17,900 nt of DNA from JBFFSQ01 sp041572275. GTDB lineage: Bacteria; Pseudomonadota; Gammaproteobacteria; SZUA-229. Positions 1-7,729 of the stretch are shown piece by piece. The position numbers were made by a program, and so were the translations under genes. Location: the NCBI GenBank assembly GCA_041572275.1, contig JBFFSQ010000039.1:1-17900 (forward strand), written 5' to 3'. The notes beneath the pieces are model-generated. The model was given only the letters and a program-made list of their open reading frames with translations, was not told where the DNA came from and did no database searches. Positions within the stretch are counted from its first letter, which is position 1. Every line of letters begins with the position of its first letter.

Positions 1-827
1 ACGTATTGCAATTTGCCGGTGTTGTATGCGCGCAGGAACGACATAGCGTCGGTGCAGTTGGGAGCGTTTTCGCTGCCGGGGACAGGTACACCGCGACCAT
101 CGGGAGTGCCAATGCCCCAGAAGATGGCGTCAAATTCTTTGTTCAGGTCTTCGACGCTGACATCACGGCCGACACGGGTGTTGGTTTTAACTTCAACACC
201 CATATCCAGAATACGCTGAATTTCAGTATCCAGTACATCACGAGGGGTACGGTAGTTAGGGATGCCGTAGACCATCATGCCGCCGAGCTTGTCATACTCT
301 TCAAACAGGGTGACGCCATGACCTTGCAGGCGCAGGAAGTAGGCGGCGGCGAGACCGGCAGGCCCACTACCGACAACGGCGACTTTCTTGCCTGTGTCAG
401 CGCCGGGTGCAGGCAGGCTTATTTTGTTTTCAATGGCCCAGTCACCGATGTATTGTTCAATCGAGTTGATGCCGACATAGGTTTCCAGTTCATTACGGTT
501 GCAGCCATCCTGACAGGGGGCTGGACAGACACGGCCCATAACGGCAGGGAATGGGTTGGATGATACCATTCTCTGGAATGCATATTCCTGCCAGCTGAGG
601 CCTTCAGGTGGCGTGTCAACGCCGCGCACAATTGATAACCAGCCACGGATATCATGGCCTGATGGACAGCTGCCCTGGCAGGGGGGTGTTTTGTGTACAT
701 AGGTAGGGCAGGCATAAGACTCACCAATACTAATGGGTTCCTGACCCCATTGTTTCTTGATGTCTCGATCGGTTGATGTGCGGTCTCTATCTTCGAAGCG
801 ACGATATGTGAAATTTGTGTCTGCCAC
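1..827 (-). CDS. GltD/DsrL-like NAD(P)H:acceptor flavoprotein, 5' part only (runs off the left edge)
   Basis: An open frame of 275 codons starts at a GTG (827-825) and leaves the window without a stop. A Shine-Dalgarno AGAGG (840-836) lies 8 nt upstream of the GTG. The N-terminal part has cysteine clusters at residues 40, 50, 54 and 101, 105, 109 (PPCQGSCPSG and VCPAPCQDGCN), as in the iron-sulfur domain of glutamate synthase small-subunit-like proteins. An FAD-binding Rossmann motif VVGSGPAGLAAAY follows at about 151-163, then LGGMMVYGIPNYRTP at 181-195. These show an electron-transfer flavoprotein that handles NAD(P)H. The long N-terminal extension and the overall pattern recall DsrL, the iron-sulfur flavoprotein partner of reverse dissimilatory sulfite reductase in sulfur oxidisers; that match is from memory. 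Against a classical dsr operon, no dsrK lies upstream. A generic glutamate-synthase-beta-like oxidoreductase remains possible. Confidence 0.85.
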   Translation of the reverse strand, partial: MADTNFTYRRFEDRDRTSTDRDIKKQWGQEPISIGESYACPTYVHKTPPCQGSCPSGHDIRGWLSIVRGVDTPPEGLSWQEYAFQRMVSSNPFPAVMGRVCPAPCQDGCNRNELETYVGINSIEQYIGDWAIENKISLPAPGADTGKKVAVVGSGPAGLAAAYFLRLQGHGVTLFEEYDKLGGMMVYGIPNYRTPRDVLDTEIQRILDMGVEVKTNTRVGRDVSVEDLNKEFDAIFWGIGTPDGRGVPVPGSENAPNCTDAMSFLRAYNTGKLQY

Positions 828-840
828 TTTTTATACCTCT

Positions 841-852
841 ACGCATATGCGT
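841..852. promoter_or_regulatory. 12-bp perfect palindrome abutting the ribosome binding site
   Basis: ACGCATATGCGT is its own reverse complement. It lies between the putative promoter and the Shine-Dalgarno of the DsrL-like gene, directly next to the latter. It could be an operator or part of an mRNA structure. A single copy is also compatible with chance. Confidence 0.3.
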
Positions 853-887
853 GAAATGCCGGGTTACATTCTGAACGGAAACGCGTA

Positions 888-916
888 AATATATTAAAAG
901 ACGAGGGGTTATTCAA
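888..916 (-). promoter_or_regulatory. Putative sigma-70 promoter of the DsrL-like gene
   Basis: Read on the minus strand, TTGAAT (916-911) and TATATT (893-888) are separated by exactly 17 bases. They match the -35 consensus at 4/6 and the -10 consensus at 5/6. The -10 lies about 60 bases upstream of the GTG start. This suggests that the DsrL-like gene is transcribed separately from the hemH unit upstream. Confidence 0.45.
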
Positions 917-976
917 CCTTTACTTGTCTGAGGGCTTGCTCCATCAAGGCTAAAAAGTATGCTTGCTTGGTTGGTT

Positions 977-1795
977 TTATGGCTGTCGGGCGTTGGTTTC
1001 GAGTAATTTGGCGGCGAGTTGTTCGGTCTTTTGTTTTTGTTCGGGATTGAGCTGTCGTAACACAAACGCATGATTGAGTTTGGCGTTTTCGATGCCCTGA
1101 CTGGCAGCAACCTGAAACCAGGCGCAGGCCATGATGAGGTCCTTTGGCGTGCCCTGGCCCAGAAAGTACATGCGGCCCAGGTTGGCCTGTGCATCAGCGG
1201 CACCCTGGCGAGCTGCTTTGTCGTACCAGCGGAAGGCTTCGTTCAGGTCACGGGGTATACCGAGGCCGTGCTCATGCATATGCCCCAGATTATACTGGGC
1301 GCTGACATGGCCTTGTTCCGCTGCGCGATAATACCAGCGCATGGCAATTTCATGGTCCTGGCGCAGGCCCAGGCCCTGTGCATGTAGTACGCCGAGATTA
1401 AACTGTGCAGCAGCATGCTGGTTTTGGGCAGATTGTCGAAACCAGCGCACGGCCTGTTGATAGTCCTGGTTAACGCCCTCGCCGAGGGCGTACATCTTAC
1501 CCAGACGGTGTTGGGCATCACGGTCATTCTGTTGTGCGGCTTTGAGGAGCCAGTCATGCGCCTGTTGTATGTCTTTGTCGACGCCGCGACCTTCCAGATA
1601 GATGATGCCCAGGTTGTACTGGACTTCAGGGTCACCCTGCTCGGCGAGTGGGCGCCAGAGTTTTAATGCCTCGATATAGTGCCCCTGCCTGTAGGCATGC
1701 AGGCCTTCTTCTCGGGGCCCTGCCATACTCTGGTTATGTGCGAACACCAGAGCCAGAACGAGCATGCGGAATCCTGTGCTATGTATTGACATCAT
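977..1795 (-). CDS. Exported Sel1-repeat protein
   Basis: This 272-residue protein has a hydrophobic N-terminal segment (about residues 10-25, RMLVLALVFAHNQSMAG) that looks like a signal peptide. A half-repeat follows, then five Sel1-like repeats of 36 residues each (56-91, 92-127, 128-163, 164-199, 200-235) with the recurring pattern AQxNLGxxYxxGxGxxxD...A..W...AA.QG. Such solenoids bind proteins; the partner cannot be read from sequence. The ATG abuts the TAA stop of the DUF523 gene with no spacer (TAAATG). No clear Shine-Dalgarno is visible, so translation is probably coupled to the upstream gene. A second ATG directly follows the first. The product is probably periplasmic. Confidence 0.88.
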   Translation of the reverse strand: MMSIHSTGFRMLVLALVFAHNQSMAGPREEGLHAYRQGHYIEALKLWRPLAEQGDPEVQYNLGIIYLEGRGVDKDIQQAHDWLLKAAQQNDRDAQHRLGKMYALGEGVNQDYQQAVRWFRQSAQNQHAAAQFNLGVLHAQGLGLRQDHEIAMRWYYRAAEQGHVSAQYNLGHMHEHGLGIPRDLNEAFRWYDKAARQGAADAQANLGRMYFLGQGTPKDLIMACAWFQVAASQGIENAKLNHAFVLRQLNPEQKQKTEQLAAKLLETNARQP

Positions 1796-2314
1796 TTATC
1801 TTGCGGGCTGACTTTTACAATAGTGTAGTACCTGCTGGATAAAATGTTCGCGTTGCTCTGGCTTTGTAAGTTCAGTTTCTTCGGTAACGGGCAGGTCCGG
1901 GTAGATTGAGGTAATCGCTTGTGCAAACAGGCCACGATTATGGTGATCGACAATATGACCCTGGGCAAACACGGGTATGTGGTGCAGGCCGCAACTGGGT
2001 GATTTGCTTTTGAATACATAGCCATGGATCGGGGGCAGGCTGCTGATGCGTGTCTGGCAGAACTGGCGTATGGCATCGGTGACATCGATGCTGGGGTCGT
2101 CCCGACCGGTCATGCGGGGGTGCAGCGGGTCACCACTGAGCTGGACTGGTGGTCGTGGTACGGTTAAGCCCGCTTCGACTTCAGGGCATATCGGTAGCAG
2201 GTCAAAAAAATGCTGCAGATGATTACAGATTTCGGGGAAGGATTTGATGTCGGCATCGTAACGCACCCGTTGTCCAAGGATACAGCTGCTGATGGCAATG
2301 GTCGGTTTGAGCAT
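1796..2314 (-). CDS. DUF523 family protein
   Basis: The 172-residue product carries the family hallmarks: SSCILGQRVRYD at 9-20, CPEVEAGLTVPRP at 43-55 and KSKSPSCGL at 102-110. Conserved Cys11, Cys43 and Cys108 resemble a possible metal or iron-sulfur site, but the biochemical role of the family is not established as far as I know. The start ATG has AGGA seven bases upstream. The gene lies 42 bp after hemH on the same strand and its stop abuts the Sel1-repeat gene, so the three look like one operon. In some bacteria a DUF1722 domain follows DUF523; here it is absent. Confidence 0.87.
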   Translation of the reverse strand: MLKPTIAISSCILGQRVRYDADIKSFPEICNHLQHFFDLLPICPEVEAGLTVPRPPVQLSGDPLHPRMTGRDDPSIDVTDAIRQFCQTRISSLPPIHGYVFKSKSPSCGLHHIPVFAQGHIVDHHNRGLFAQAITSIYPDLPVTEETELTKPEQREHFIQQVLHYCKSQPAR

Positions 2315-2356
2315 GAAGTATCCTGATGTGGTCTGGATCTGCAGTTAACTCGATTG

Positions 2357-3472
2357 TTAGCCCTTGGCGCCCATTTTCAAGGCGCGTTCGCGGGACTTGT
2401 GAGCCTCAACGGCACGCTGACCAGCATCCCAGTTGGGTTTGGTTTCGGGCCAGCCAAAGGTGTGTTGAACCACCAGGTCACAGATCATATCGATATGCTC
2501 CGGGGTATCATTCAGTGCGGGAATGTAATTGAATTCCTTACCGCCGTTTTGCAGAAAAATCTCCCGGTTTTCCATGTTGATTTCTTCCAGTGTTTCCAGG
2601 CAGTCAACAGAAAAGCCTGGGCAGATAACATCTACCGATTGCGTGCCTGATTTGGCCAGTTGTTCCAGGGTTAAATCGCAATAGGGTTGTAACCATTCTT
2701 CCTTGCCGACGCGGGACTGGAAGACCACTTGCCAGTCATCGTCTTTCAGGTGCAGTTTTTCAGCAACCAGGCGAGCTGTTTTCTGGCAGTGGCAGAAATA
2801 GGGGTCGCCATTAAGAAAGTAACGCTTGGGGATACCGTGGAAAGAAAATACCAGTTGGTCGGGGCGTTTGCCTCGTTGTTTCCAGTTGCGGGCAACACTG
2901 CGGGCTAAAGCATCAATATATGCAGGGTTATCGTGGTAGCTGTTAATGATGCGAAGATCGGGCAGCCAGCGCCAGTTTTGCAGTTCGTTAGTTACGGCAT
3001 CAAAGACGGAAGCGGTGGTCGTGGCTGAATATTGTGGGTACATCGGAACGATGAGCAGGCGGTGCGCACCCGCTTTACGCAATCCACGCAGGCCTTTGGC
3101 AATCGAGGGACGGCCATACCGCATGGCGATATCAACGAGGACATTGCCACGGATACGATGTTGCAGTTCTTTTTCAACCAGCTGGGCCTGGCGTACTGAA
3201 GTGCTCACCAGTGGTGAGCCCTGGTCGCTCCAGATTTTCTGATAGGCTTTCGCTGAACGCTTGGGGCGGATGCGCAGAATCACGCCATGGAGGATAAGCC
3301 ACCATAAAGCTCTCGGTATTTCGATGACACGTGGGTCCCATAAAAATTCGGCAAGATATTTTCTAACGGCCCTGGGTGTCGGTGCATCGGGTGAGCCTAG
3401 ATTAACCAGTAAGATGCCAATGCGTTCCTGAGGGCCGTGTAGATATTTGGGTTGGTTTGTTTTTTGTGTCAT
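2357..3472 (-). CDS. hemH: Ferrochelatase
   Basis: Ferrochelatase inserts Fe2+ into protoporphyrin IX, the last step of protoheme synthesis. The 371-residue protein begins with GILLVNLGSPDAPTP at 19-33 and contains the catalytic histidine motif SFHGIPKRY (His212). It also has GDPYFCHCQKTA at 222-233, FQSRVGKEEWLQPY at 251-264 and PGFSVDCLETLEEI at 285-298, which holds the conserved glutamate. At 371 residues it is slightly longer than many bacterial homologues, with a charged C-terminal tail after residue 340. It is the first gene of a minus-strand unit with DUF523 and the Sel1-repeat protein and is divergent from pntAA. No good Shine-Dalgarno precedes the ATG. Confidence 0.97.
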   Translation of the reverse strand: MTQKTNQPKYLHGPQERIGILLVNLGSPDAPTPRAVRKYLAEFLWDPRVIEIPRALWWLILHGVILRIRPKRSAKAYQKIWSDQGSPLVSTSVRQAQLVEKELQHRIRGNVLVDIAMRYGRPSIAKGLRGLRKAGAHRLLIVPMYPQYSATTTASVFDAVTNELQNWRWLPDLRIINSYHDNPAYIDALARSVARNWKQRGKRPDQLVFSFHGIPKRYFLNGDPYFCHCQKTARLVAEKLHLKDDDWQVVFQSRVGKEEWLQPYCDLTLEQLAKSGTQSVDVICPGFSVDCLETLEEINMENREIFLQNGGKEFNYIPALNDTPEHIDMICDLVVQHTFGWPETKPNWDAGQRAVEAHKSRERALKMGAKG

Positions 3473-3697
3473 TGAATTATTGAGTTAAGAATCAGGTTTT
3501 TTGGGTTTTATTGGAGAATCATGTGACTTTATAGAAGATGTCTGCATGATAAAACGTTATAATCTCTGGGTTAATTTACACTACTTGTAATGGTAGCGTA
3601 CAGCATCTCCACAGTATGTGTACGTTCTGTGCGCAAAATCTATGGTTGTTGTAATGATTTTAAATGAAACAGGCTGCAGTATAGCAGGAGTTAAGAA
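3473..3697. other. 225-bp divergent intergenic region between hemH and pntAA
   Basis: AT-rich spacer that must hold promoters for both directions. On the plus strand a perfect TATAAT lies at 3558-3563, without a convincing -35. Twelve bases further is a small inverted repeat, TTACA-CTACT-TGTAA (3576-3590). A second pair, CGTACA/TGTACG, lies at 3597-3602 and 3619-3624. The Shine-Dalgarno AGGAG of pntAA is at 3686-3690. No convincing promoter for hemH was found on the minus strand. Confidence 0.4.
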
Positions 3698-4828
3698 ATG
3701 CCAATAACGCTGGCAGTACCAAATGAAATTAGACCGGGCGAGCGCCGAATTGCGCTGGAGCCGGGTGTTGCCAAGCGCCTGATCGATATGGGCGTAGAGG
3801 TTCGAATGGAAAAGGGAGCAGCTTTGTCTGCACATTTTCCGGATAATGCTTTTGAAGGCGTCACTATTATTGATACGCCTGAAGAGTTGTATAAAGGTGC
3901 GAATTTAGTTTTTAAAGTTCAGCCACCCACGCTCGAAGAGCTTGATTTAATCGATGATGAAGCGGTGATTATCGGTTTTATGGAACCGCATAAGAACAAA
4001 GATATCACCGAGAAAATGTGTCACAAGCAATTGATTTCAATTGCGATGGAACTGGTGCCCCGGATTACCCGCGCCCAGTCAATGGATGCGTTGTCGTCAC
4101 AGGCTGCGATTGCCGGATATAAAGGTGTGCTCATGGGCGCTGACCTGGCCAGTGTTTTCTTCCCTATGTTGACGACGGCGGCGGGCACAATACGTCCGGC
4201 TAAAGTGCTGATTATCGGTGCGGGTGTTGCCGGTTTGCAGGCGATTGCGACCGCCAAACGACTGGGTGCAGTGGTTGAAGCTTACGATGTGCGTTCAGCA
4301 ACCAAAGAACAATGTGAGTCACTGGGTGCCAAGTTTATCGATACCGGTGTGCATGCCGATGGTGAAGGGGGTTATGCCCGCGAGCTTTCGGAAGAAGAAA
4401 AACAACAGCAGATGGATGTGCTGGCATCCCATGTTGCACAGTCCGATGTGGTGATCACCACTGCGGCGATTCCGGGTAAGCCATCACCAAGAATCATTTC
4501 TAAGGAAATGGTCGCGAGCATGAAAGTCGGTGCGGTGATTGTGGATCTGGCTTCTGAAGGTGGCGGCAACTGTGAATTGACTGAGCCTGGCCATACGGTG
4601 GACTTTGAAAGCCGTGTCACCATTCATGGTCCTTTGAATGTTCCTAGTCAGACCCCTGTGCATGCCAGTGAAATGTATGCCAAGAATCTGTTCAACCTGA
4701 TTTCACCTTTTATTAAAGACGGTGAACTGGAGCTGGATTGGAATGATGAAGTCATTGCCAAGTCTGTGTTGTTGTGTGAAGGCGTCGTCAAGAGTACCCG
4801 AATTCGAAGAGAGGAGACCAATCCATGA
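3698..4828 (+). CDS. pntAA: NAD(P) transhydrogenase, alpha-1 subunit (NAD-binding domain I)
   Basis: This is the soluble NAD(H)-binding component of the proton-translocating transhydrogenase, which couples hydride transfer between NADH and NADP+ to proton movement across the inner membrane. The 376-residue protein starts with the typical PNEIRPGERRIALEPG. It has RITRAQSMDALSSQAAIAGY at 122-141, a region conserved in this subunit and in alanine dehydrogenase. The NAD Rossmann motif GAGVAGLQAI is at 174-183, followed by YDVRSATKEQ. It ends before the membrane domain, so this is the split three-gene arrangement known from Rhodospirillum rubrum rather than the fused E. coli PntA. AGGAG precedes the ATG by seven bases. 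Its TGA overlaps the next ATG (ATGA). Confidence 0.96.
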   Translation: MPITLAVPNEIRPGERRIALEPGVAKRLIDMGVEVRMEKGAALSAHFPDNAFEGVTIIDTPEELYKGANLVFKVQPPTLEELDLIDDEAVIIGFMEPHKNKDITEKMCHKQLISIAMELVPRITRAQSMDALSSQAAIAGYKGVLMGADLASVFFPMLTTAAGTIRPAKVLIIGAGVAGLQAIATAKRLGAVVEAYDVRSATKEQCESLGAKFIDTGVHADGEGGYARELSEEEKQQQMDVLASHVAQSDVVITTAAIPGKPSPRIISKEMVASMKVGAVIVDLASEGGGNCELTEPGHTVDFESRVTIHGPLNVPSQTPVHASEMYAKNLFNLISPFIKDGELELDWNDEVIAKSVLLCEGVVKSTRIRREETNP

Positions 4829-5121
4829 TTGAAGGTTTCACTGCACTCTATATTTTTATGCTATCAGCATTTACCGGTTATGAAGTGATTAGCCGTGTCC
4901 CCGTTATTCTGCATACCCCGTTAATGTCTGGCTCAAACTTTGTGCATGGCATCGTATTAGTGGGTGCTATTGTGGCCATGGGGCATGCCACCACTACACT
5001 GGAAATCGTGATTGGTTTCTTTGGTGTCGCGTTGGCTGCTGGTAATGCCGTAGGAGGTTATGTGGCAACTGTTCGCATGCTTGAAATGTTCCAGACTGGT
5101 AAACGGGGAGGCGCACAATAA
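4825..5121 (+). CDS. pntAB: NAD(P) transhydrogenase, alpha-2 subunit (small membrane part)
   Basis: The 98-residue hydrophobic protein has about three membrane segments (near 5-20, 40-58 and 58-84). It contains GYEVISRVPVILHTPLMSGSN and the glycine-rich FFGVALAAGNAVGGY that are characteristic of the membrane segment at the end of PntA. It forms the domain II proton channel together with the membrane helices of PntB. The start overlaps the pntAA stop by 4 nt, with AGGAG at 4812-4816. Its TAA shares one base with the pntB ATG. Confidence 0.95.
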   Translation: MIEGFTALYIFMLSAFTGYEVISRVPVILHTPLMSGSNFVHGIVLVGAIVAMGHATTTLEIVIGFFGVALAAGNAVGGYVATVRMLEMFQTGKRGGAQ

Positions 5122-6530
5122 TGTTGTCGACCTTTGTTGAAATAACTTATTTCCTGGCTGCGATTTTATTCATTCTCGGCCTGAAAAAAATGAGTTCTCC
5201 GGTGACTGCCCGTGGCGGTATTGTCTGGGCCGGTATTGGTATGGTTGCGGCTTCCCTGGTGGCATTCCTTGAACCAGGTGTGTTGAGTCATGTGGGTGCC
5301 GAAGGCAGCAATGTTCTGCTGATCATTGTCGCCATCGTGGCAGGCTCAGCCGTTGCTTATATCACTGCCAAGCGTGTTGAAATGACCGATATGCCACAGA
5401 TGATTGCCATCTATAACGGCATGGGTGGCGGTGCTGCTGCTGCGATTGCTGCCGTAGAACTGGTTAAACTGGCCGGTGGTGGTGTGCAGTTGGGTACTAC
5501 TATTATCGTGCTGGCTGTGATTGGTGCACTGATTGGTGCGGTGTCTTTCTCAGGTTCAGCGGTTGCCTTTGCCAAATTACAGGGCCTGATGAAGAAAACG
5601 ATTCGATTGCCCATGCATCAGTATATGAACCTGCTGCTGTTTATTGCATCGATTGTGATTGGTGTGATGATCGGTTTCGGCACTGATATTAGTATTGAAA
5701 TTGTACTCATCTTCTTCGTCGTCGCACTGGTGCTGGGTGTCATGGTGACCATGCCGATTGGCGGTGCTGATATGCCGGTGGTAATTTCTTTGTTCAATGC
5801 CTTCACCGGTCTCGCCGTCGCACTGGAAGGTTTTGTACTGAATAATGCGGCGATGATTATTGCCGGTACTGTGGTCGGTTCTTCAGGTACCCTGCTGACT
5901 CAGTTGATGGCGAAAGCTATGAACCGTCCGATTACCAATGTGCTGTTCAGTAGTTTCGGTTCCGATGGCGGCGCAGCGGCTGATGAAGATATCGAAGGCT
6001 CAATGAAAGAAATTGAAGCCAATGATGCGGCTATTATGATGGCCTATGCACAGAAGGTGATTATCATTCCTGGTTACGGTATGGCGGTTGCACAGGCTCA
6101 ACATAAACTCCAGGAGCTGACTCAGTTACTGGAAGAGCGTGGTGTTACCGTTAAATTTGCCATCCATCCGGTGGCGGGTCGTATGCCAGGTCATATGAAT
6201 GTGCTGCTGGCTGAAGCTGGTGTTGAATATGACAAGATTGCGGATCTGGATGAAATTAATCCGGAATTCCCGTCTACCGATGTAGCTCTGGTTATTGGTG
6301 CTAATGATGTGGTCAATCCGGTTGCGCGTACCAATCCGGATAGCCCTATTTACGGCATGCCCATTCTGGATGCTGACAAGGCACAGAACTGTATTGTGAT
6401 TAAACGTGGTCGCGGTGCCGGTTTCTCCGGTATTGAGAATCATCTGTTCTATTTAGACAACACACGTATGCTCTATGGTGATGGCCAGAAAGCAGTGGCC
6501 GATCTGATCACAGGTGTGAAGCAGCTGTAA
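5121..6530 (+). CDS. pntB: NAD(P) transhydrogenase, beta subunit
   Basis: This 469-residue subunit has about eight or nine membrane helices in its first 265 residues. They include MTDMPQMIAIYNGMGGGAAA at 88-107 and GGADMPVVISLFNAFTGLA at 214-232. The NADP(H)-binding domain III follows: GYGMAVAQAQ at 318-327, HPVAGRMPGHMNVLLAEA at 349-366, GANDVVNP at 393-400 and KRGRGAGFSGIENHLF at 428-443. Length and motifs match complete PntB. It overlaps pntAB by one base, with GGAGG at 5107-5111. A strong terminator follows, closing a three-gene operon. In this context it would balance NADH and NADPH produced by the malate enzymes encoded nearby. Confidence 0.97.
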   Translation: MLSTFVEITYFLAAILFILGLKKMSSPVTARGGIVWAGIGMVAASLVAFLEPGVLSHVGAEGSNVLLIIVAIVAGSAVAYITAKRVEMTDMPQMIAIYNGMGGGAAAAIAAVELVKLAGGGVQLGTTIIVLAVIGALIGAVSFSGSAVAFAKLQGLMKKTIRLPMHQYMNLLLFIASIVIGVMIGFGTDISIEIVLIFFVVALVLGVMVTMPIGGADMPVVISLFNAFTGLAVALEGFVLNNAAMIIAGTVVGSSGTLLTQLMAKAMNRPITNVLFSSFGSDGGAAADEDIEGSMKEIEANDAAIMMAYAQKVIIIPGYGMAVAQAQHKLQELTQLLEERGVTVKFAIHPVAGRMPGHMNVLLAEAGVEYDKIADLDEINPEFPSTDVALVIGANDVVNPVARTNPDSPIYGMPILDADKAQNCIVIKRGRGAGFSGIENHLFYLDNTRMLYGDGQKAVADLITGVKQL

Positions 6531-6552
6531 TAAAGTCTGTGTATCTCTGGAT

Positions 6553-6583
6553 AACGGTGGCATTTCTTGCCACCGTTTTTTTT
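6553..6583 (+). terminator. Rho-independent terminator of the pnt operon
   Basis: A perfect 10-bp stem (AACGGTGGCA at 6553-6562 with TGCCACCGTT at 6568-6577) encloses the loop TTTCT. A run of eight T residues ends at 6583. It lies 22 bases after the pntB stop. Confidence 0.93.
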
Positions 6584-6704
6584 ATCACCTGTTCGGGTGA
6601 GCTATCATCAAATGTAGTGCAATTTCCCGTGAAATATTATGGATAGTGTGCCTAGCCGTATTATACTCAGTTGGACTGACACAAATATTCAAGTGAAATG
6701 AGAA

Positions 6705-7706
6705 ATGCCAGTGCAAGCCAACAGTGAAGTGTTAAAGCTCTCTAAACAGGGGAAGAAACTCCTTAAACAACGTCGTTACCATGATGCGGAGAAAGTATTT
6801 CTGGAGGCGCTTGAGCTAGAACCCGCGAATAGCTATATCCTGGTCGGTCTGGGTGATCTGTATCGCATCACCAAAAAATACCCTAAAGCCATTGATTATT
6901 ATGCGCGCTTACTGGAAGCGGATGAAAGCAATGTGTTTGCCCTGCGTGGTGTGGGTGATTCCTATCGTGGCTTGCGTCAGCCAGAAAAAAGTATTGAATT
7001 CTGGCAACGTTACCTTGAGATTAACCGCGGTGATGTCCATGTCATGGTGCGCCTGGCCGATGCCTATAAAAGTATGGATATGGCGGAAAAAGCCGAGCAG
7101 TTATATCTGGAATCCATCCGTATCCAGGGTGAGGATCGTTATGCGCTTATGGGTTTAGGTAATCTGTATTACAAATCCCATGAGGATGATAAAGCGCTGC
7201 ATTATTTTGAGCGGCTGTTAAAGCTCGATGAGCATTATGTCGCGGTTCTGACGATGGTCGGTAATATTTATCAGCGGCGCAGTGATTATCTCAATGCCGA
7301 GAGAAATTACAGTAAGGCCATCGATCTGGAGCCCAATAATAGTTATGCCCTCTATGGCCTGGGTAACTGCCAGCGCGGTCAGGGGAACATTGAAACAGCA
7401 ATCGCTTTATGGAGCAGGATTCTGGAAATGGAACCCTATAACCAGAATATCCTCAGTCGCCTGGGTGATGCCTATATGAATAGTGGTGACGTAGAGACGG
7501 CTCGGCAGCATTACCAGCGTAGCCTGGATATTGGCTTTGATGCTTTTGCCTTGATTGGCCTGGCACGTGTATTTCGTAGTGAACACAACTTTGTTGAAGC
7601 AGAGGCCTGTTGTAATCGTGTGTTGATGGAGAAACCGGGATTTGATCGTGCTATCGAGGAACTATCGCTGGTATTGATTGACCGTGATCATGAGAATAAT
7701 CACTAA
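6705..7706 (+). CDS. Cytoplasmic tetratricopeptide-repeat protein
   Basis: The 333-residue protein is almost entirely TPR units of about 34 residues (roughly 10-43, 44-77, 78-111, 112-145, 146-179, 180-213, 214-247, 248-281 and a last one to about 315). The repeating pattern is A..lG..Y...g....A...y...l.l.P. No signal peptide, membrane helix or catalytic domain is visible, so it is likely a cytoplasmic scaffold. Its partner and pathway are unknown. Start choice: the ATG at 6705 is preceded only by a weak purine stretch, and the ATG at 6698 is in another frame. It sits behind the pnt terminator, so it is probably transcribed on its own; a TATACT at 6662-6667 could be its -10, without a good -35. 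Confidence 0.88.
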   Translation: MPVQANSEVLKLSKQGKKLLKQRRYHDAEKVFLEALELEPANSYILVGLGDLYRITKKYPKAIDYYARLLEADESNVFALRGVGDSYRGLRQPEKSIEFWQRYLEINRGDVHVMVRLADAYKSMDMAEKAEQLYLESIRIQGEDRYALMGLGNLYYKSHEDDKALHYFERLLKLDEHYVAVLTMVGNIYQRRSDYLNAERNYSKAIDLEPNNSYALYGLGNCQRGQGNIETAIALWSRILEMEPYNQNILSRLGDAYMNSGDVETARQHYQRSLDIGFDAFALIGLARVFRSEHNFVEAEACCNRVLMEKPGFDRAIEELSLVLIDRDHENNH

Positions 7707-7712
7707 GAGAGT

Positions 7713-7729
7713 ACCGATAGCGGTTTTTT
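7713..7729 (+). terminator. Weak terminator after the TPR gene
   Basis: A short stem ACCG/CGGT (7713-7716 with 7721-7724) with loop ATAG is followed by a run of T residues to 7730. The T-run overlaps the TAA stop of the convergent rluE gene. The stem is only four base pairs, so termination may be inefficient. Confidence 0.4.

Noticed and set aside
6..563. Plus-strand open frame of 185 codons
   Set aside because: It lies antisense to the DsrL-like gene, whose minus-strand frame shows clear cysteine and FAD motifs; the plus-strand product has no recognisable domain.
940..975. Hairpin candidate GCCTTG...CAAGCC as a terminator for the Sel1-repeat gene
   Set aside because: The stem has an internal C-C mismatch and no T-run follows on the minus strand.
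961..976. GCTTGCTTGGTTGGTT quasi-tandem repeat
   Set aside because: Four-base units are not exact and the stretch is too short to call a repeat array.
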